Part shown: positions 57,484-64,000 of the stretch, one piece after another
Numbering within the stretch: position 1 is the first letter of the stretch
Layout: each line of letters starts with the position of its first letter
Source: Methanocaldococcus sp. FS406-22
Lineage (GTDB): Archaea > AGJL01 > Methanococci > Methanococcales > Methanocaldococcaceae
DNA: 64,000 nt
Reading direction: 5' to 3'
Assembly: GCF_000025525.1 (NCBI RefSeq)
Contig: NC_013887.1
Span: 630,729 to 694,728 of the forward strand
Notes under the pieces: model-generated
The model's database searches: none
What the model was told of the DNA's origin: nothing
The model's input: only the letters and a program-made list of their open reading frames with translations
Program-made: the position numbers and the translations under genes

Positions 57484-57561
57484 ACTGCCCCTCCAGATTT
57501 TCAATATTTCATAATATATTTTTTAAATTTTAAAAAACTATTTTATTTTTTGTTTAGAATT

Positions 57562-58323
57562 TTACTGTTTCTTCAACTTTTCTCTTCCAGCTTTTTTAAT
57601 TGCGTCATACATCATCTCAACAGCTTTAGGATTCTCTTCCAACAAATTACCGGTAACTATAGCATCAGCCCCAGCCAAGACCTTCTCATAAGCAATTTCC
57701 GGCTTTCTAATCCCTCCACCAACAATTATATTAATCCCAGAGAGTTTTTTTGATAAAGCTATTGTTTCATTGTTTATAGGATACTCTGCTCCACTTCCCG
57801 CCTCTAAGTATGCCCATCTCATTCCAAAGAACTTTGCTGATAAACAATACATTGCAGTTATCTTTGGTTTGTTTTGAGGAATTTCCCTTATCTCACCAAC
57901 ATAACCAACGGCTGTTTTTTTAGCTGGCTCTATGCAGAGATATGCCATTGGAATTGGTTCTAAACCATACTTTAGAATTGTTATAGCCCCCAACGTTGGG
58001 GCAGTTACTACCCAATATGTGTTTGTTGAGTTCATTAAGCTCATGTAAAAGACTGCATCGGCATATCTTGATAATCCATCAACATTTCCCGGAAACAGAA
58101 TTATTGGCAATTTAGTTAGCTTTTTTATTTTTTTAACTGCTTCATCTAAATTAACTATCCCAATACTTCCTCCAACCATTATTGCATCTGCATAGTCCTT
58201 AACGTTTTCAGCTATCTCTTCTATATTCTCTTCCTCTGGGTCCAATAGGGTTAAATAAACAGCTCCTTCTTCCTCAATAATGCTGTTTAATTTTTTTTCA
58301 ACTTTACCAATCTTTATTTCCAT
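57562..58323 (-). CDS. Geranylgeranylglyceryl phosphate synthase (group II GGGPS)
   Basis: GGGPS makes the first ether bond of archaeal lipids from sn-glycerol 1-phosphate and geranylgeranyl diphosphate. The TIM-barrel signatures are YLTLLDPEEEN near 23, DAIMVGGSIGIV near 46, ILFPGNVDGLSRYADAVFYMSLMNS in outline near 76-100, AYLEAGSGA near 170 and INIIVGGGIRKPE near 194, with the phosphate-binding GADAIVTGN near 213. The 253-residue size fits group II. Its start ATG has a weak ribosome binding site. Confidence 0.92.
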   Translation of the reverse strand: MEIKIGKVEKKLNSIIEEEGAVYLTLLDPEEENIEEIAENVKDYADAIMVGGSIGIVNLDEAVKKIKKLTKLPIILFPGNVDGLSRYADAVFYMSLMNSTNTYWVVTAPTLGAITILKYGLEPIPMAYLCIEPAKKTAVGYVGEIREIPQNKPKITAMYCLSAKFFGMRWAYLEAGSGAEYPINNETIALSKKLSGINIIVGGGIRKPEIAYEKVLAGADAIVTGNLLEENPKAVEMMYDAIKKAGREKLKKQ

Positions 58324-58430
58324 GATATCCCATAGATTTCTGTTTTAATAATTTTAGTGTTTAGGCATTTTATAAAAATCTTTAGTTCGAGGGTTGGGAC
58401 AGAAGTCATAAGGAATTAACTTACCTACTT

Positions 58431-58450
58431 CCGAAAGGTTTTTATATATT
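58431..58450 (+). promoter_or_regulatory. Strong BRE/TATA promoter upstream of the ankyrin gene
   Basis: CCGAAAGGTTTTTATATATT is close to the consensus of methanococcal stable-RNA promoters. Initiation would be near 58470, about 75 bases ahead of the ankyrin ATG at 58546, leaving an unusually long leader. The upstream GAGGGTTGGGACAGAAGTC is relatively GC-rich, and I could not assign it. Confidence 0.55.
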
Positions 58451-58545
58451 TAGCATCCTTATTACAATTACGAATTTAGTAAAATATTGCCATGAATATT
58501 TTCCAATGACGTAAATTAAATTATGTATTCAAATATGGTGATATA

Positions 58546-59246
58546 ATGGATTTGGATGCTGAGTTAATAATGGCATGTCAGGAGGGAGACGTTGAAAAAG
58601 TAAAAGAGCTTATAAAAAAAGGAGCAAATGTCAATGCCAAAAACAGATTTGGAGGCACTCCTTTACAAGCTGCTGTTGTAGGAAATCATATTGAAGTTGT
58701 TAAATTATTAATTGAAAATGGAGCTGATTTGAATGTAAGGAATAGATTGGGGGTCTGTCCAATGTGAGCGTTGGTGAGTAAATGCCTCACATTGGACTTG
58801 GGCGTCATCAGCCTCTTAATAGAAACCTCTGCCCCTGTCGTGGGGACCCCAGCTCCACCCACCAATTTGACAATTGGTCGGCTGCTTTAATATTTTTAAA
58901 AGAGGTTTAGGAAAATTTAGAGTTAATTGGAGTGGCATTATAAACTATGCATAAAAATAATATATAAACATTTCGAAAACTCAACACTCCCGTACACTCA
59001 CAAATACTCACAAAAAACTAAACAGTTTAAAACAGCAGGACTCCACTAATGACAGCAATAGAGATGAAACATGTAGAAATAGCAAAATTATTGATTGAGA
59101 GTGGTGCAGATGTTAATATTAGGGATAACTCTGGCATTTCTCCAATAATGGTTGCAGAAGACTACCTTCTACAAGATGTTGTTAAATTATTGTTGAAGTA
59201 TGGAGCAGATACAGAAGGAATACAGCATTTATATGATAACAAATAA
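58546..59246 (+). pseudogene. Ankyrin-repeat protein gene split by an insertion
   Basis: The first part (58546-58767) encodes MDLDAELIMACQEGD and two ankyrin repeats (AKNRFGGTPLQAAVVGNHIEVVKLLIENGADLN in outline), then stops after NRLGVCPM. The second part, in frame from 59040, resumes with TPLMTAIEMKHVEIAKLLIE, a further repeat and an end at 59246. Joined, they would form one ordinary ankyrin protein of about 135-140 residues. A segment of about 290 bases separates them, with stop codons in all three frames. The 5' start follows GGTGAT at 58538-58543. The gene is disrupted unless the insert is removed from the RNA. Confidence 0.8.
58750..59039 (-). ncRNA. GC-rich structured element inserted in the ankyrin gene, with its own minus-strand promoter
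   Basis: The left 135 bases have about 55% G+C. GTCCAATGTGAG (58757-58768) pairs with 58786-58797 (12 bp). AAACCTCT (58823-58830) pairs with 58901-58908 and encloses CCCC-TGTCGT-GGGG (58832-58845) and ACCAATT-TGAC-AATTGGT (58861-58878). GGGGTC (58750-58755) can also pair with 58845-58850. On the minus strand TTCGAAATGTTTATATATTA (58961-58976) is a strong BRE/TATA, and initiation would be near 58938. A CTGATGA kink-turn-like motif lies at 58804-58810, minus. It matches no RNA family I can name. Confidence 0.6.
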
Positions 59247-59254
59247 TTTATTTT

Positions 59255-60340
59255 TTATTTTTCAATAATTGTCTCTTTTATTGCCATTCCAAAATGCCTC
59301 GCATATTCCTCTGGCTTTATTAAAACCTTATCTCCAGGTTTTAAATCAACAACAGATATTGGCTCTCCTTTTTCATTAACTAATCTTATTGTCTCAGCGT
59401 TCTGTAGGATGGTTCTAATTATATCTCCCTTATATTCTGCTTCAATTAACACTAAAGGCCTTTTCTCAATCTTTACCCTGCCAACTATAGCTTCTCTTGC
59501 ATTTCCATCCTTATCAACAATTAAAACTTTATCTCCTGCCTTTAATTCACTGAGATACTTTGTTTTATTTCCTGGGCATAAAATGTATGCATGAACAGGG
59601 CCGGCATTAACTCTGAATGGCCTTGTAGCTACATAAGGGTTTTCTACTGTTTCAGAATGCACCAAGAATAAAGCCCTTGAGTAGGAGCCAATTAACATCC
59701 CCTCTCCAATCTCCATTAGTGAGCAGGTGTCAATACAAACCCTGTCTCCACTACCTATTGGCTCAACCTTTGTTATTGTCGCCACATCTAAGGCTACTTT
59801 CTCTTTATTCATCTCTTCAATTAATTTAGATAACTCCTTTATATCCTCCAAGTTTTTTGGATTTAAGAGGACTCCATCAGTTCCTTTCTCCAAAATTTCA
59901 TAAGCAACCTTTGCTTCATCAACTGAATTAACGCTCGCTATAATCTTTACATCTCTATGGAACAAATCAGCTATTAAATTTTCTAACGGAATAATTGTCC
60001 AGTCTCTTCCCTCTAAGATGATGTTATCAACAAAACCAAACCTTGCAACTTCAGAGGCAAATTCTTCATCCTCCTTTGATTCTATTGGGATGTATATAGC
60101 TGTCTCTTTGCCTAAGTTCTTTGCCTCTTTCAAAAACTCTATATTGTCATCTTTGTTTATTAAAACGATATCAGCATCTAAGGAATGAGATGCAACTTTG
60201 ATATTTCCAAGCTCTTTAATTTTTTCAATATCCTCTGGTTCAGCAACAACCACGGGAATTGATGACTCCAAAGCCATTTTTACAATTTCCTTTTTATCTT
60301 CCCAGTTATCTCCAATAACATTAACCCATCCGAATTTCAT
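59255..60340 (-). CDS. aroB': 3-dehydroquinate synthase II (archaeal AroB')
   Basis: This 361-residue enzyme makes 3-dehydroquinate by oxidative deamination and cyclisation in the methanogen variant of the shikimate pathway. The N-terminal half is a decarboxylase-like barrel (VVVAEPEDIEKIKEL, VASHSLDADIVLIN). The C-terminal half has VEPIGSGDRVCIDTCSLMEIGEGMLIGSYSRALFLVHSETVENPYVATRPFRVNAGPVHAYI, visible in parts near 196-257, which is highly conserved in the family. GGTGAAA precedes the ATG. Its partner aldolase is not in the window. Confidence 0.95.
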   Translation of the reverse strand: MKFGWVNVIGDNWEDKKEIVKMALESSIPVVVAEPEDIEKIKELGNIKVASHSLDADIVLINKDDNIEFLKEAKNLGKETAIYIPIESKEDEEFASEVARFGFVDNIILEGRDWTIIPLENLIADLFHRDVKIIASVNSVDEAKVAYEILEKGTDGVLLNPKNLEDIKELSKLIEEMNKEKVALDVATITKVEPIGSGDRVCIDTCSLMEIGEGMLIGSYSRALFLVHSETVENPYVATRPFRVNAGPVHAYILCPGNKTKYLSELKAGDKVLIVDKDGNAREAIVGRVKIEKRPLVLIEAEYKGDIIRTILQNAETIRLVNEKGEPISVVDLKPGDKVLIKPEEYARHFGMAIKETIIEK

Positions 60341-60458
60341 AGTTTCACCTTAAGTTATTGTTTTAGATTATTGTCTATTACACATATTTAGTTTCTTAGT
60401 TTAATAATTTTCTTATTTTTACAGTTACTTATATAATTATATTCCAAAAATAGGAAAA

Positions 60459-60467
60459 TTTATATAC
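60459..60467 (+). promoter_or_regulatory. TATA box of the 152-aa gene
   Basis: TTTATATAC with an AT-rich upstream element. Initiation would fall near 60488, inside the palindrome at 60481-60501. Confidence 0.5.
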
Positions 60468-60480
60468 TATTAGAGAATAA

Positions 60481-60501
60481 TATATCATAGTTTATGATAT
60501 A
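60481..60501. promoter_or_regulatory. Perfect 9+9 bp inverted repeat over the predicted start of transcription
   Basis: TATATCATA-GTT-TATGATATA is a near-ideal operator-like dyad centred at 60491, about 28 bases downstream of the TATA centre. A bound regulator would block initiation. Its short spacer and AT composition could also reflect chance in AT-rich DNA. Confidence 0.5.
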
Positions 60502-60531
60502 CAATAACATACATAGATTGGAGGGATTAGT

Positions 60532-60990
60532 ATGGAGGTTATAGAAAAGTTGTCTGAAATTTCTGGGATTGACAAAAAGTCATTGAGGAGGATATTAATT
60601 ATATTGGAGTTTTCTTTAAGAAAAAAAGATGGCTCTCCAACAAGTTTCGCTGAGAAGTTTAATATAAAATCATTTAGCGATTTATACAATTATATAAGAG
60701 AGGTAAAAGCAAATTTAAAGAGAGACCATGAAATTGAGGGATTTATTGGATTGACTGAAATGTGGAAAAGTGTAGCTCCAAGAGCCCAATATTGGATTAT
60801 GGAAACATTTGGAGAAGAAAATCCAAGAGACGCATTGTTTTCTGCAAGCGTATTTACGATGAGAACATTTGGAATAATGTTGGATAACTTACTATTACTA
60901 AAAAAGATAATTAAAATATTAGATGAGTATCAAAAAGAAGTTACGGAATATGTTTCAGCTCAGAGATTTGAGGCTGAAGATTTAGAATAA
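60532..60990 (+). CDS. Conserved archaeal protein of unknown function, 152 aa
   Basis: The chain is helical and without membrane segments. The start is EVIEKLSEISGIDKKSLRRILIILEFSL. A central EGFIGLTEMWKSVAPRAQYWIMETFGEENPRD follows in outline, then DNLLLLKKIIKILDEYQKEV. I recall a homologue in M. jannaschii (about MJ1248) without assigned function. GGAGGGAT precedes the ATG. It converges with the phi gene at a five-base gap. The inverted repeat at its promoter hints at regulation. Confidence 0.8.
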   Translation: MEVIEKLSEISGIDKKSLRRILIILEFSLRKKDGSPTSFAEKFNIKSFSDLYNYIREVKANLKRDHEIEGFIGLTEMWKSVAPRAQYWIMETFGEENPRDALFSASVFTMRTFGIMLDNLLLLKKIIKILDEYQKEVTEYVSAQRFEAEDLE

Positions 60991-60994
60991 ATAT

Positions 60995-61537
60995 TTAAAG
61001 CAAGTTACAATGTCTTTTTATTATTTCGCTCTCATCTAAATTTAACCTTTTCATAAGCTCAGCTATAACTAAATCTAAAAATATTAAAGCTGTTTCTTCA
61101 AAAGTAGTTCCCATTGGTAAATATTTTGATTTTTTAACTTCCAATGGAATTGTTAAATCAGCAAAATCTATAATATTCCCACATTCACATACAATTGCGA
61201 CAATATTATTATTTATACCCTTTGCCTTTTTGGCCACTGTTAAAACGCTCTCTGTTCTTCCACTACCTGATATTAAAATCAGTAAGTCATCTTTTTCATA
61301 AGAGGGAGTTGTAGTTTCTCCAACAAAATATGATTTAAAGCCAAGATGCATTAATCTCATAGCAAAACATCTTCCAATATATCCACTCCTTCCTACTCCA
61401 AAAACAAAGATTTTTTTAGCTTTTATAATCCTATCTATTAAAGAATTCAGCTTATTTTTCCATTCGTCGTTTGTATAAAACTTTTTTAATATCAATATAT
61501 TGTTAAATACTATATCAAGTTCGTCCAATTTCGACAC
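60995..61537 (-). CDS. phi: 3-hexulose-6-phosphate isomerase
   Basis: This 180-residue SIS-domain enzyme converts hexulose 6-phosphate to fructose 6-phosphate in the ribulose monophosphate route, used by methanogens to make pentoses. VFGVGRSGYIGRCFAMRLMHLGFKSYFVGETTTPSYEKDDLLILISGSGRTESV is visible in parts: the sugar-phosphate loop is GVGRSGY near 47 and ISGSGRTES near 91. The start is GTG 61537; TTG 61528 is an alternative with AGGTG at normal spacing. The homologue in M. jannaschii has a known structure (MJ1247). Confidence 0.95.
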   Translation of the reverse strand: MSKLDELDIVFNNILILKKFYTNDEWKNKLNSLIDRIIKAKKIFVFGVGRSGYIGRCFAMRLMHLGFKSYFVGETTTPSYEKDDLLILISGSGRTESVLTVAKKAKGINNNIVAIVCECGNIIDFADLTIPLEVKKSKYLPMGTTFEETALIFLDLVIAELMKRLNLDESEIIKRHCNLL

Positions 61538-61627
61538 CTATCGAAGTTATTTTCACAAATGTATCCAAATCTATGAATTAATTATTGAAAAATAAATCAG
61601 AAAAATTCTAAGTTATTTAAAAAATGG

Positions 61628-61735
61628 TGGGGGTGCTGGGATTTGAACCCAGGTCCAGGGATTTCTCCTGCCATAGTCCAGTGCCCTATAGGCAACTGGA
61701 GTCCCCGATGATAGACCTGGCTACACCACACCCCC
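61628..61735 (-). tRNA. trpT: tRNA-Trp (CCA anticodon) with a 33-nt BHB intron
   Basis: The minus strand begins GGGGGTG (acceptor, 61735) and ends CACCCCC plus discriminator A at 61628; the terminal CCA is also encoded at 61625-61627. The anticodon stem is GGGGA/TCCCT and the anticodon CCA. A 33-base intron follows position 37. It has the standard bulge-helix-bulge: four-pair central helix CTCC/GGAG between three-base bulges AGT and AAA, and an inner helix TGCC/GGCA. Without the intron the tRNA is 75 bases. The intron-exon junction falls in the anticodon loop, as in other archaeal tRNA-Trp genes. Confidence 0.95.
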
Positions 61736-61762
61736 TCATCAACGACACATATAAAAAGTAAA

Positions 61763-61783
61763 AGGGGATATATAAATTTTACG
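61763..61783. promoter_or_regulatory. Shared TATA region between tRNA-Trp and sucD
   Basis: The minus strand reads CCGTAAAATTTATATATCC, similar to the strong stable-RNA consensus, and would start tRNA-Trp near 61748. The plus strand reads GGGGATATATAAATTTT and could start sucD near 61798. The same AT core thus may work both ways. Confidence 0.45.
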
Positions 61784-61808
61784 GTTTAAAGGATTTCAGA
61801 GGGATAAA

Positions 61809-62675
61809 ATGATTTTACTAACAGAGGATACAAAAGCAATAGTTCAAGGAATTACTGGAAAGCAGGGAAGCTTCCATACAAAGAAAATGTTAGATTGTGG
61901 AACCAAAATCGTTGGAGGAGTTACGCCAGGAAAAGGAGGAAAAGAAGTTTATGGAGTCCCCGTTTTTGATACAGTTAAAGAGGCAGTTGAAGAAACAGAT
62001 GCTAATGCGTCAGTGATTTTTGTTCCAGCTCCATTTGCTAAAGATGCAGTTTTTGAGGCAATAGATGCTGGGATTGAGTTGATAGTTGTTATCACCGAAC
62101 ACATCCCAGTTCATGATACCATGGAATTTGTAAATTATGCTGAGGATGTTGGAGTTAAGATTATCGGGCCTAATACACCAGGTATTGCCTCACCAAAAGT
62201 TGGTAAATTGGGGATTATACCAATGGAGGTCTTACAAGAAGGAAGTGTAGGAATGGTTTCAAGAAGTGGAACACTAACTTATGAGATAGCTCATCAAATA
62301 AAAAAGGCTGGTTTTGGAGTTTCAACTTGCGTAGGGATTGGAGGAGACCCAATAGTTGGATTAAGATATAAAGAGGTTTTAGATTTATTTGAAAAGGATG
62401 ATGAAACAGAGGCTATAGTTATGATTGGAGAGATTGGTGGAGGGGCAGAGGAAGAGGCATCTAAGTTTATAAAAAAGATGAAAAAGCCAGTTATTGGTTA
62501 TATTGCTGGGCAGTCAGCTCCAGAAGGAAAAAGAATGGGGCATGCTGGTGCTATAGTTGAAAAAGGAAAAGGAACTGCTGAAAGTAAGATGAAGGCTTTA
62601 GAAGAAGCAGGAGCTTATGTAGCAAAAAATATATCTGATATCCCAAAGTTACTGACAGAGATTTTGAAGAAGTAA
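61809..62675 (+). CDS. sucD: Succinyl-CoA synthetase (ADP-forming) alpha subunit
   Basis: This 288-residue subunit binds CoA and carries the phosphohistidine. CoA-binding [19 protein letters not shown] is at the start, [10 protein letters not shown] near 119, a second nucleotide segment [15 protein letters not shown] near 150, and the phospho-histidine lies in [11 protein letters not shown] near 250. Start ATG follows GAGGGAT. The beta subunit is not adjacent. In methanogens the enzyme feeds the reductive incomplete citric-acid branch. Confidence 0.95.
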   Translation: MILLTEDTKAIVQGITGKQGSFHTKKMLDCGTKIVGGVTPGKGGKEVYGVPVFDTVKEAVEETDANASVIFVPAPFAKDAVFEAIDAGIELIVVITEHIPVHDTMEFVNYAEDVGVKIIGPNTPGIASPKVGKLGIIPMEVLQEGSVGMVSRSGTLTYEIAHQIKKAGFGVSTCVGIGGDPIVGLRYKEVLDLFEKDDETEAIVMIGEIGGGAEEEASKFIKKMKKPVIGYIAGQSAPEGKRMGHAGAIVEKGKGTAESKMKALEEAGAYVAKNISDIPKLLTEILKK

Positions 62676-62701
62676 AAGAGATTTTAATATTTTTAATATT
62701 T

Positions 62702-63298
62702 TTATGGAAATTCCTCAATATATGGAATATCAGACATGTTTATTTCCCAAATTGCTGTGTGGGAATCAAAAATATTTTGAACATTTCTAAAGTTATAGAT
62801 TATTTTCACTGTTTTTATATTCTTTGGAACTTTATAGATTATATAACCCTCTACATATCTATGTGGAGGAATTGTGGTAATTGTAAGTGCATCCTTAACA
62901 TCAAGCACATTCATTTCACAGTCATATTTTTTGCCATTTTCATCAATAAGAAAGAAGTCCATATTTGAAATGTAGTAAGATGAATTTTCTCTTAGGTTAT
63001 CTACTCTAACTTTTACTATAATAAAAGTTTCGTTATCTTTTATTTTTCTAAAACCCATAACTCCCTTAACCTTCTGGGTTTTGTATATTCTCTCAACTAG
63101 AATTCTAATATTAGAAGATTCAGTAGACTCACCAATTTTTAGATTTATTTCTTTTATAGAGTCTTCATCCACATAGATTGATATGTTTTTTATATCTTTT
63201 CCATAGAAGGACTTATATAAAAAATTTGATATATTAGCCCCCACAAGTAATAATATAATTAGTGATATCCCCAATATTATTAAAGACTTCAAGCCCAA
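62702..63298 (-). CDS. Membrane-anchored extracytoplasmic protein, about 198 aa (DUF4352-like)
   Basis: A single N-terminal membrane helix (about residues 6-30) is followed by an extracytoplasmic domain with alternating strand-like segments (IRILVERIYKTQK, ETFIIVKVRVDNLRENSSYYI, FFLIDENGKKYDCEMN, DALTITTIPPHRYVEGYIIYKVP). This pattern of a 'telokin-like' beta sandwich is common in small archaeal and bacterial lipoprotein or anchor proteins. The start TTG 63298 with GGGTGAT is likely. Function is unknown. Confidence 0.7.
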   Translation of the reverse strand: MGLKSLIILGISLIILLLVGANISNFLYKSFYGKDIKNISIYVDEDSIKEINLKIGESTESSNIRILVERIYKTQKVKGVMGFRKIKDNETFIIVKVRVDNLRENSSYYISNMDFFLIDENGKKYDCEMNVLDVKDALTITTIPPHRYVEGYIIYKVPKNIKTVKIIYNFRNVQNIFDSHTAIWEINMSDIPYIEEFP

Positions 63299-63450
63299 AA
63301 CTTAATCACCCTAATACAATATTTCAAAAAACTATTATTATTTATTGTTTTGCTACTTATATATAATAGTATTAGGAAAACTAAATGAAAAACTTTATAT
63401 TCTATATGTTTAACAGTTAAAATGTAACTTTTCCACATAAGGGGGATATT

Positions 63451-63789
63451 ATGACAAAGAGAGTTTTGTTTAAATTGTTTGTTGAAGAGAAAAATGTGGG
63501 CAAAGCAATAAATATCATGACCTTAGCAGGAATTACAGGATTTTTCTTACATAAATATAGAGGATTGTCCCCAGATAAATTTAAAAATTTAAGTAAAGAG
63601 GAGTTGGAGGATATTGAGAAAGTTTATGAGATTATAGAGAAAGGGTCAGATAGGGCTGTCGTTATTGGGACTGTGGTTAAAGAGGAAAAAGCTAAAAAAA
63701 TAGAAGAACTATTAAAAGAAAAAATGAACAATGAGAGATGGACAGTAATGAAGGTTCCAATATTAAAAGTTAAAGTCCATAGGGTTTAA
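63451..63789 (+). CDS. PII-like small protein, tandem copy 1, 112 aa
   Basis: The chain is compact and begins KRVLFKLFVEEKNVGKAINIMTLAGITGFFLHKYRGLSP, with alternating strands and helices as in ferredoxin-like or PII-like trimers. The tail WTVMKVPILKVKVHRV adds a strand. GGGGGAT precedes the ATG. A paralogue begins 11 bases after its stop and shares VGKAIN and GGITGFFL. The family (MJ1244/MJ1245 as I recall) is unstudied. Confidence 0.82.
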   Translation: MTKRVLFKLFVEEKNVGKAINIMTLAGITGFFLHKYRGLSPDKFKNLSKEELEDIEKVYEIIEKGSDRAVVIGTVVKEEKAKKIEELLKEKMNNERWTVMKVPILKVKVHRV

Positions 63790-63800
63790 AGGTGGGATGG

Positions 63801-64000
63801 ATGAAAATTCTGTTGTATTTATTCGTTGAAAGTGAAAATGTTGGAAAGGCAATAAATGCTCTATCAGAAGGAGGAATTACTGGATTTTTCTTATACGATT
63901 ATAAGGGGATGTCCCCACAAGATTGGCAGGGATTTTTGTTGGATGAAGACCCAGAAATGGCTATAAAAGCGGTTAGCGATTTAGCACAAAATGCTGTGTT
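63801..64000 (+). CDS. PII-like small protein, tandem copy 2 (3' truncated by window edge)
   Basis: ATG 63801 follows GGTGGGAT. The visible 66 residues, MKILLYLFVESENVGKAINA then LSEGGITGFFLYDYKGMSPQD, are clearly paralogous to the preceding gene (shared VGKAIN, GITGFFL, KG/RG.SP). The frame is open to the window edge. Confidence 0.85.
   Translation, partial: MKILLYLFVESENVGKAINALSEGGITGFFLYDYKGMSPQDWQGFLLDEDPEMAIKAVSDLAQNAV

Noticed and set aside
58750..58908. RNase P RNA or SRP RNA in the ankyrin insert
   Set aside because: None of the universally conserved segments of either RNA (such as the RNase P P4 strands) could be found on either strand.
60482..60500. Terminator hairpin upstream of the 152-aa gene
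   Set aside because: The stem is purely AT-rich, lacks an oligo-T tail and lies downstream of a TATA box, so an operator is the better reading.

Overview
The window is from a hyperthermophilic methanogenic archaeon of the genus Methanocaldococcus, close to but not identical with M. jannaschii. The evidence is the low G+C of the protein-coding DNA; GGTGAT-type ribosome binding sites matching an archaeal 16S 3' end; BRE/TATA promoters; methanogen cofactor genes (mch, mptE, cofD and the cfbB end); PolD with an intein; an archaeal histone; aIF2-gamma; BpsA; and a tRNA-Trp with a bulge-helix-bulge intron. Names are from protein recognition, not from a search.

Layout. 1-1.5 kb: end of a cobyrinate-type a,c-diamide synthase (cfbB) and an unknown membrane protein. 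1.5-26 kb: a block whose order I recall as roughly MJ1641 down to MJ1623 of M. jannaschii: PhoU-like regulator and TrmY, a PP-loop ATPase, an AAA ATPase, Mch facing MptE, a TrkA-N/DHH protein, a radical SAM protein, an alpha-glucan phosphorylase, PolD large subunit with a 484-residue intein, UPF0282, a box C/D sRNA, an ABC-class ATPase, UPF0179, RqcH/NEMF, a solenoid protein, a Toprim protein and a FIST-HTH protein. 26-64 kb: thrC, then a block like MJ1277 down to MJ1244: leuD, ilvD, an antiporter, dphB facing bpsA-queD-hacB, a branched-chain amino-acid ABC system (livM frameshifted, two tandem binding proteins), ndk, purL, a translation cluster (metG, nurA, aIF2-gamma, rpS6e, zinc-ribbon protein, pyrH), histone, an rRNA-methyltransferase-like protein, cofD, a glycosyltransferase, a coiled-coil wHTH membrane protein, secF, UPF0254, a methyltransferase, two small proteins, a GGGP synthase, a broken ankyrin gene, aroB', phi, tRNA-Trp, sucD and two tandem paralogues at the right edge.

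How the genes work together. Several pathways are represented: methanogenesis and its cofactors (Mch, MptE, CofD, CfbB), branched-chain and 2-oxoacid chemistry (ThrC, LeuD, IlvD, HacB, Liv transport), aromatic amino-acid entry (DHQ synthase II), information processing (PolD, histone, aIF2-gamma, S6e, MetG, TrmY, DphB, tRNA-Trp) and membrane biogenesis (GGGPS, SecF).

The unusual content is mostly non-coding. There is a miniature inverted-repeat element in two copies whose hairpin shows a compensatory base-pair change; a second, nested palindromic element; a promoter-bearing repeat in three copies; two GC-rich structured stretches (48.87-48.97 kb and 58.75-58.91 kb) that look like uncharacterised RNAs, one of them splitting an ankyrin gene and carrying a strong antisense promoter; and several arrays of perfect short hairpins. 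No CRISPR array, rRNA or complete insertion sequence was seen.
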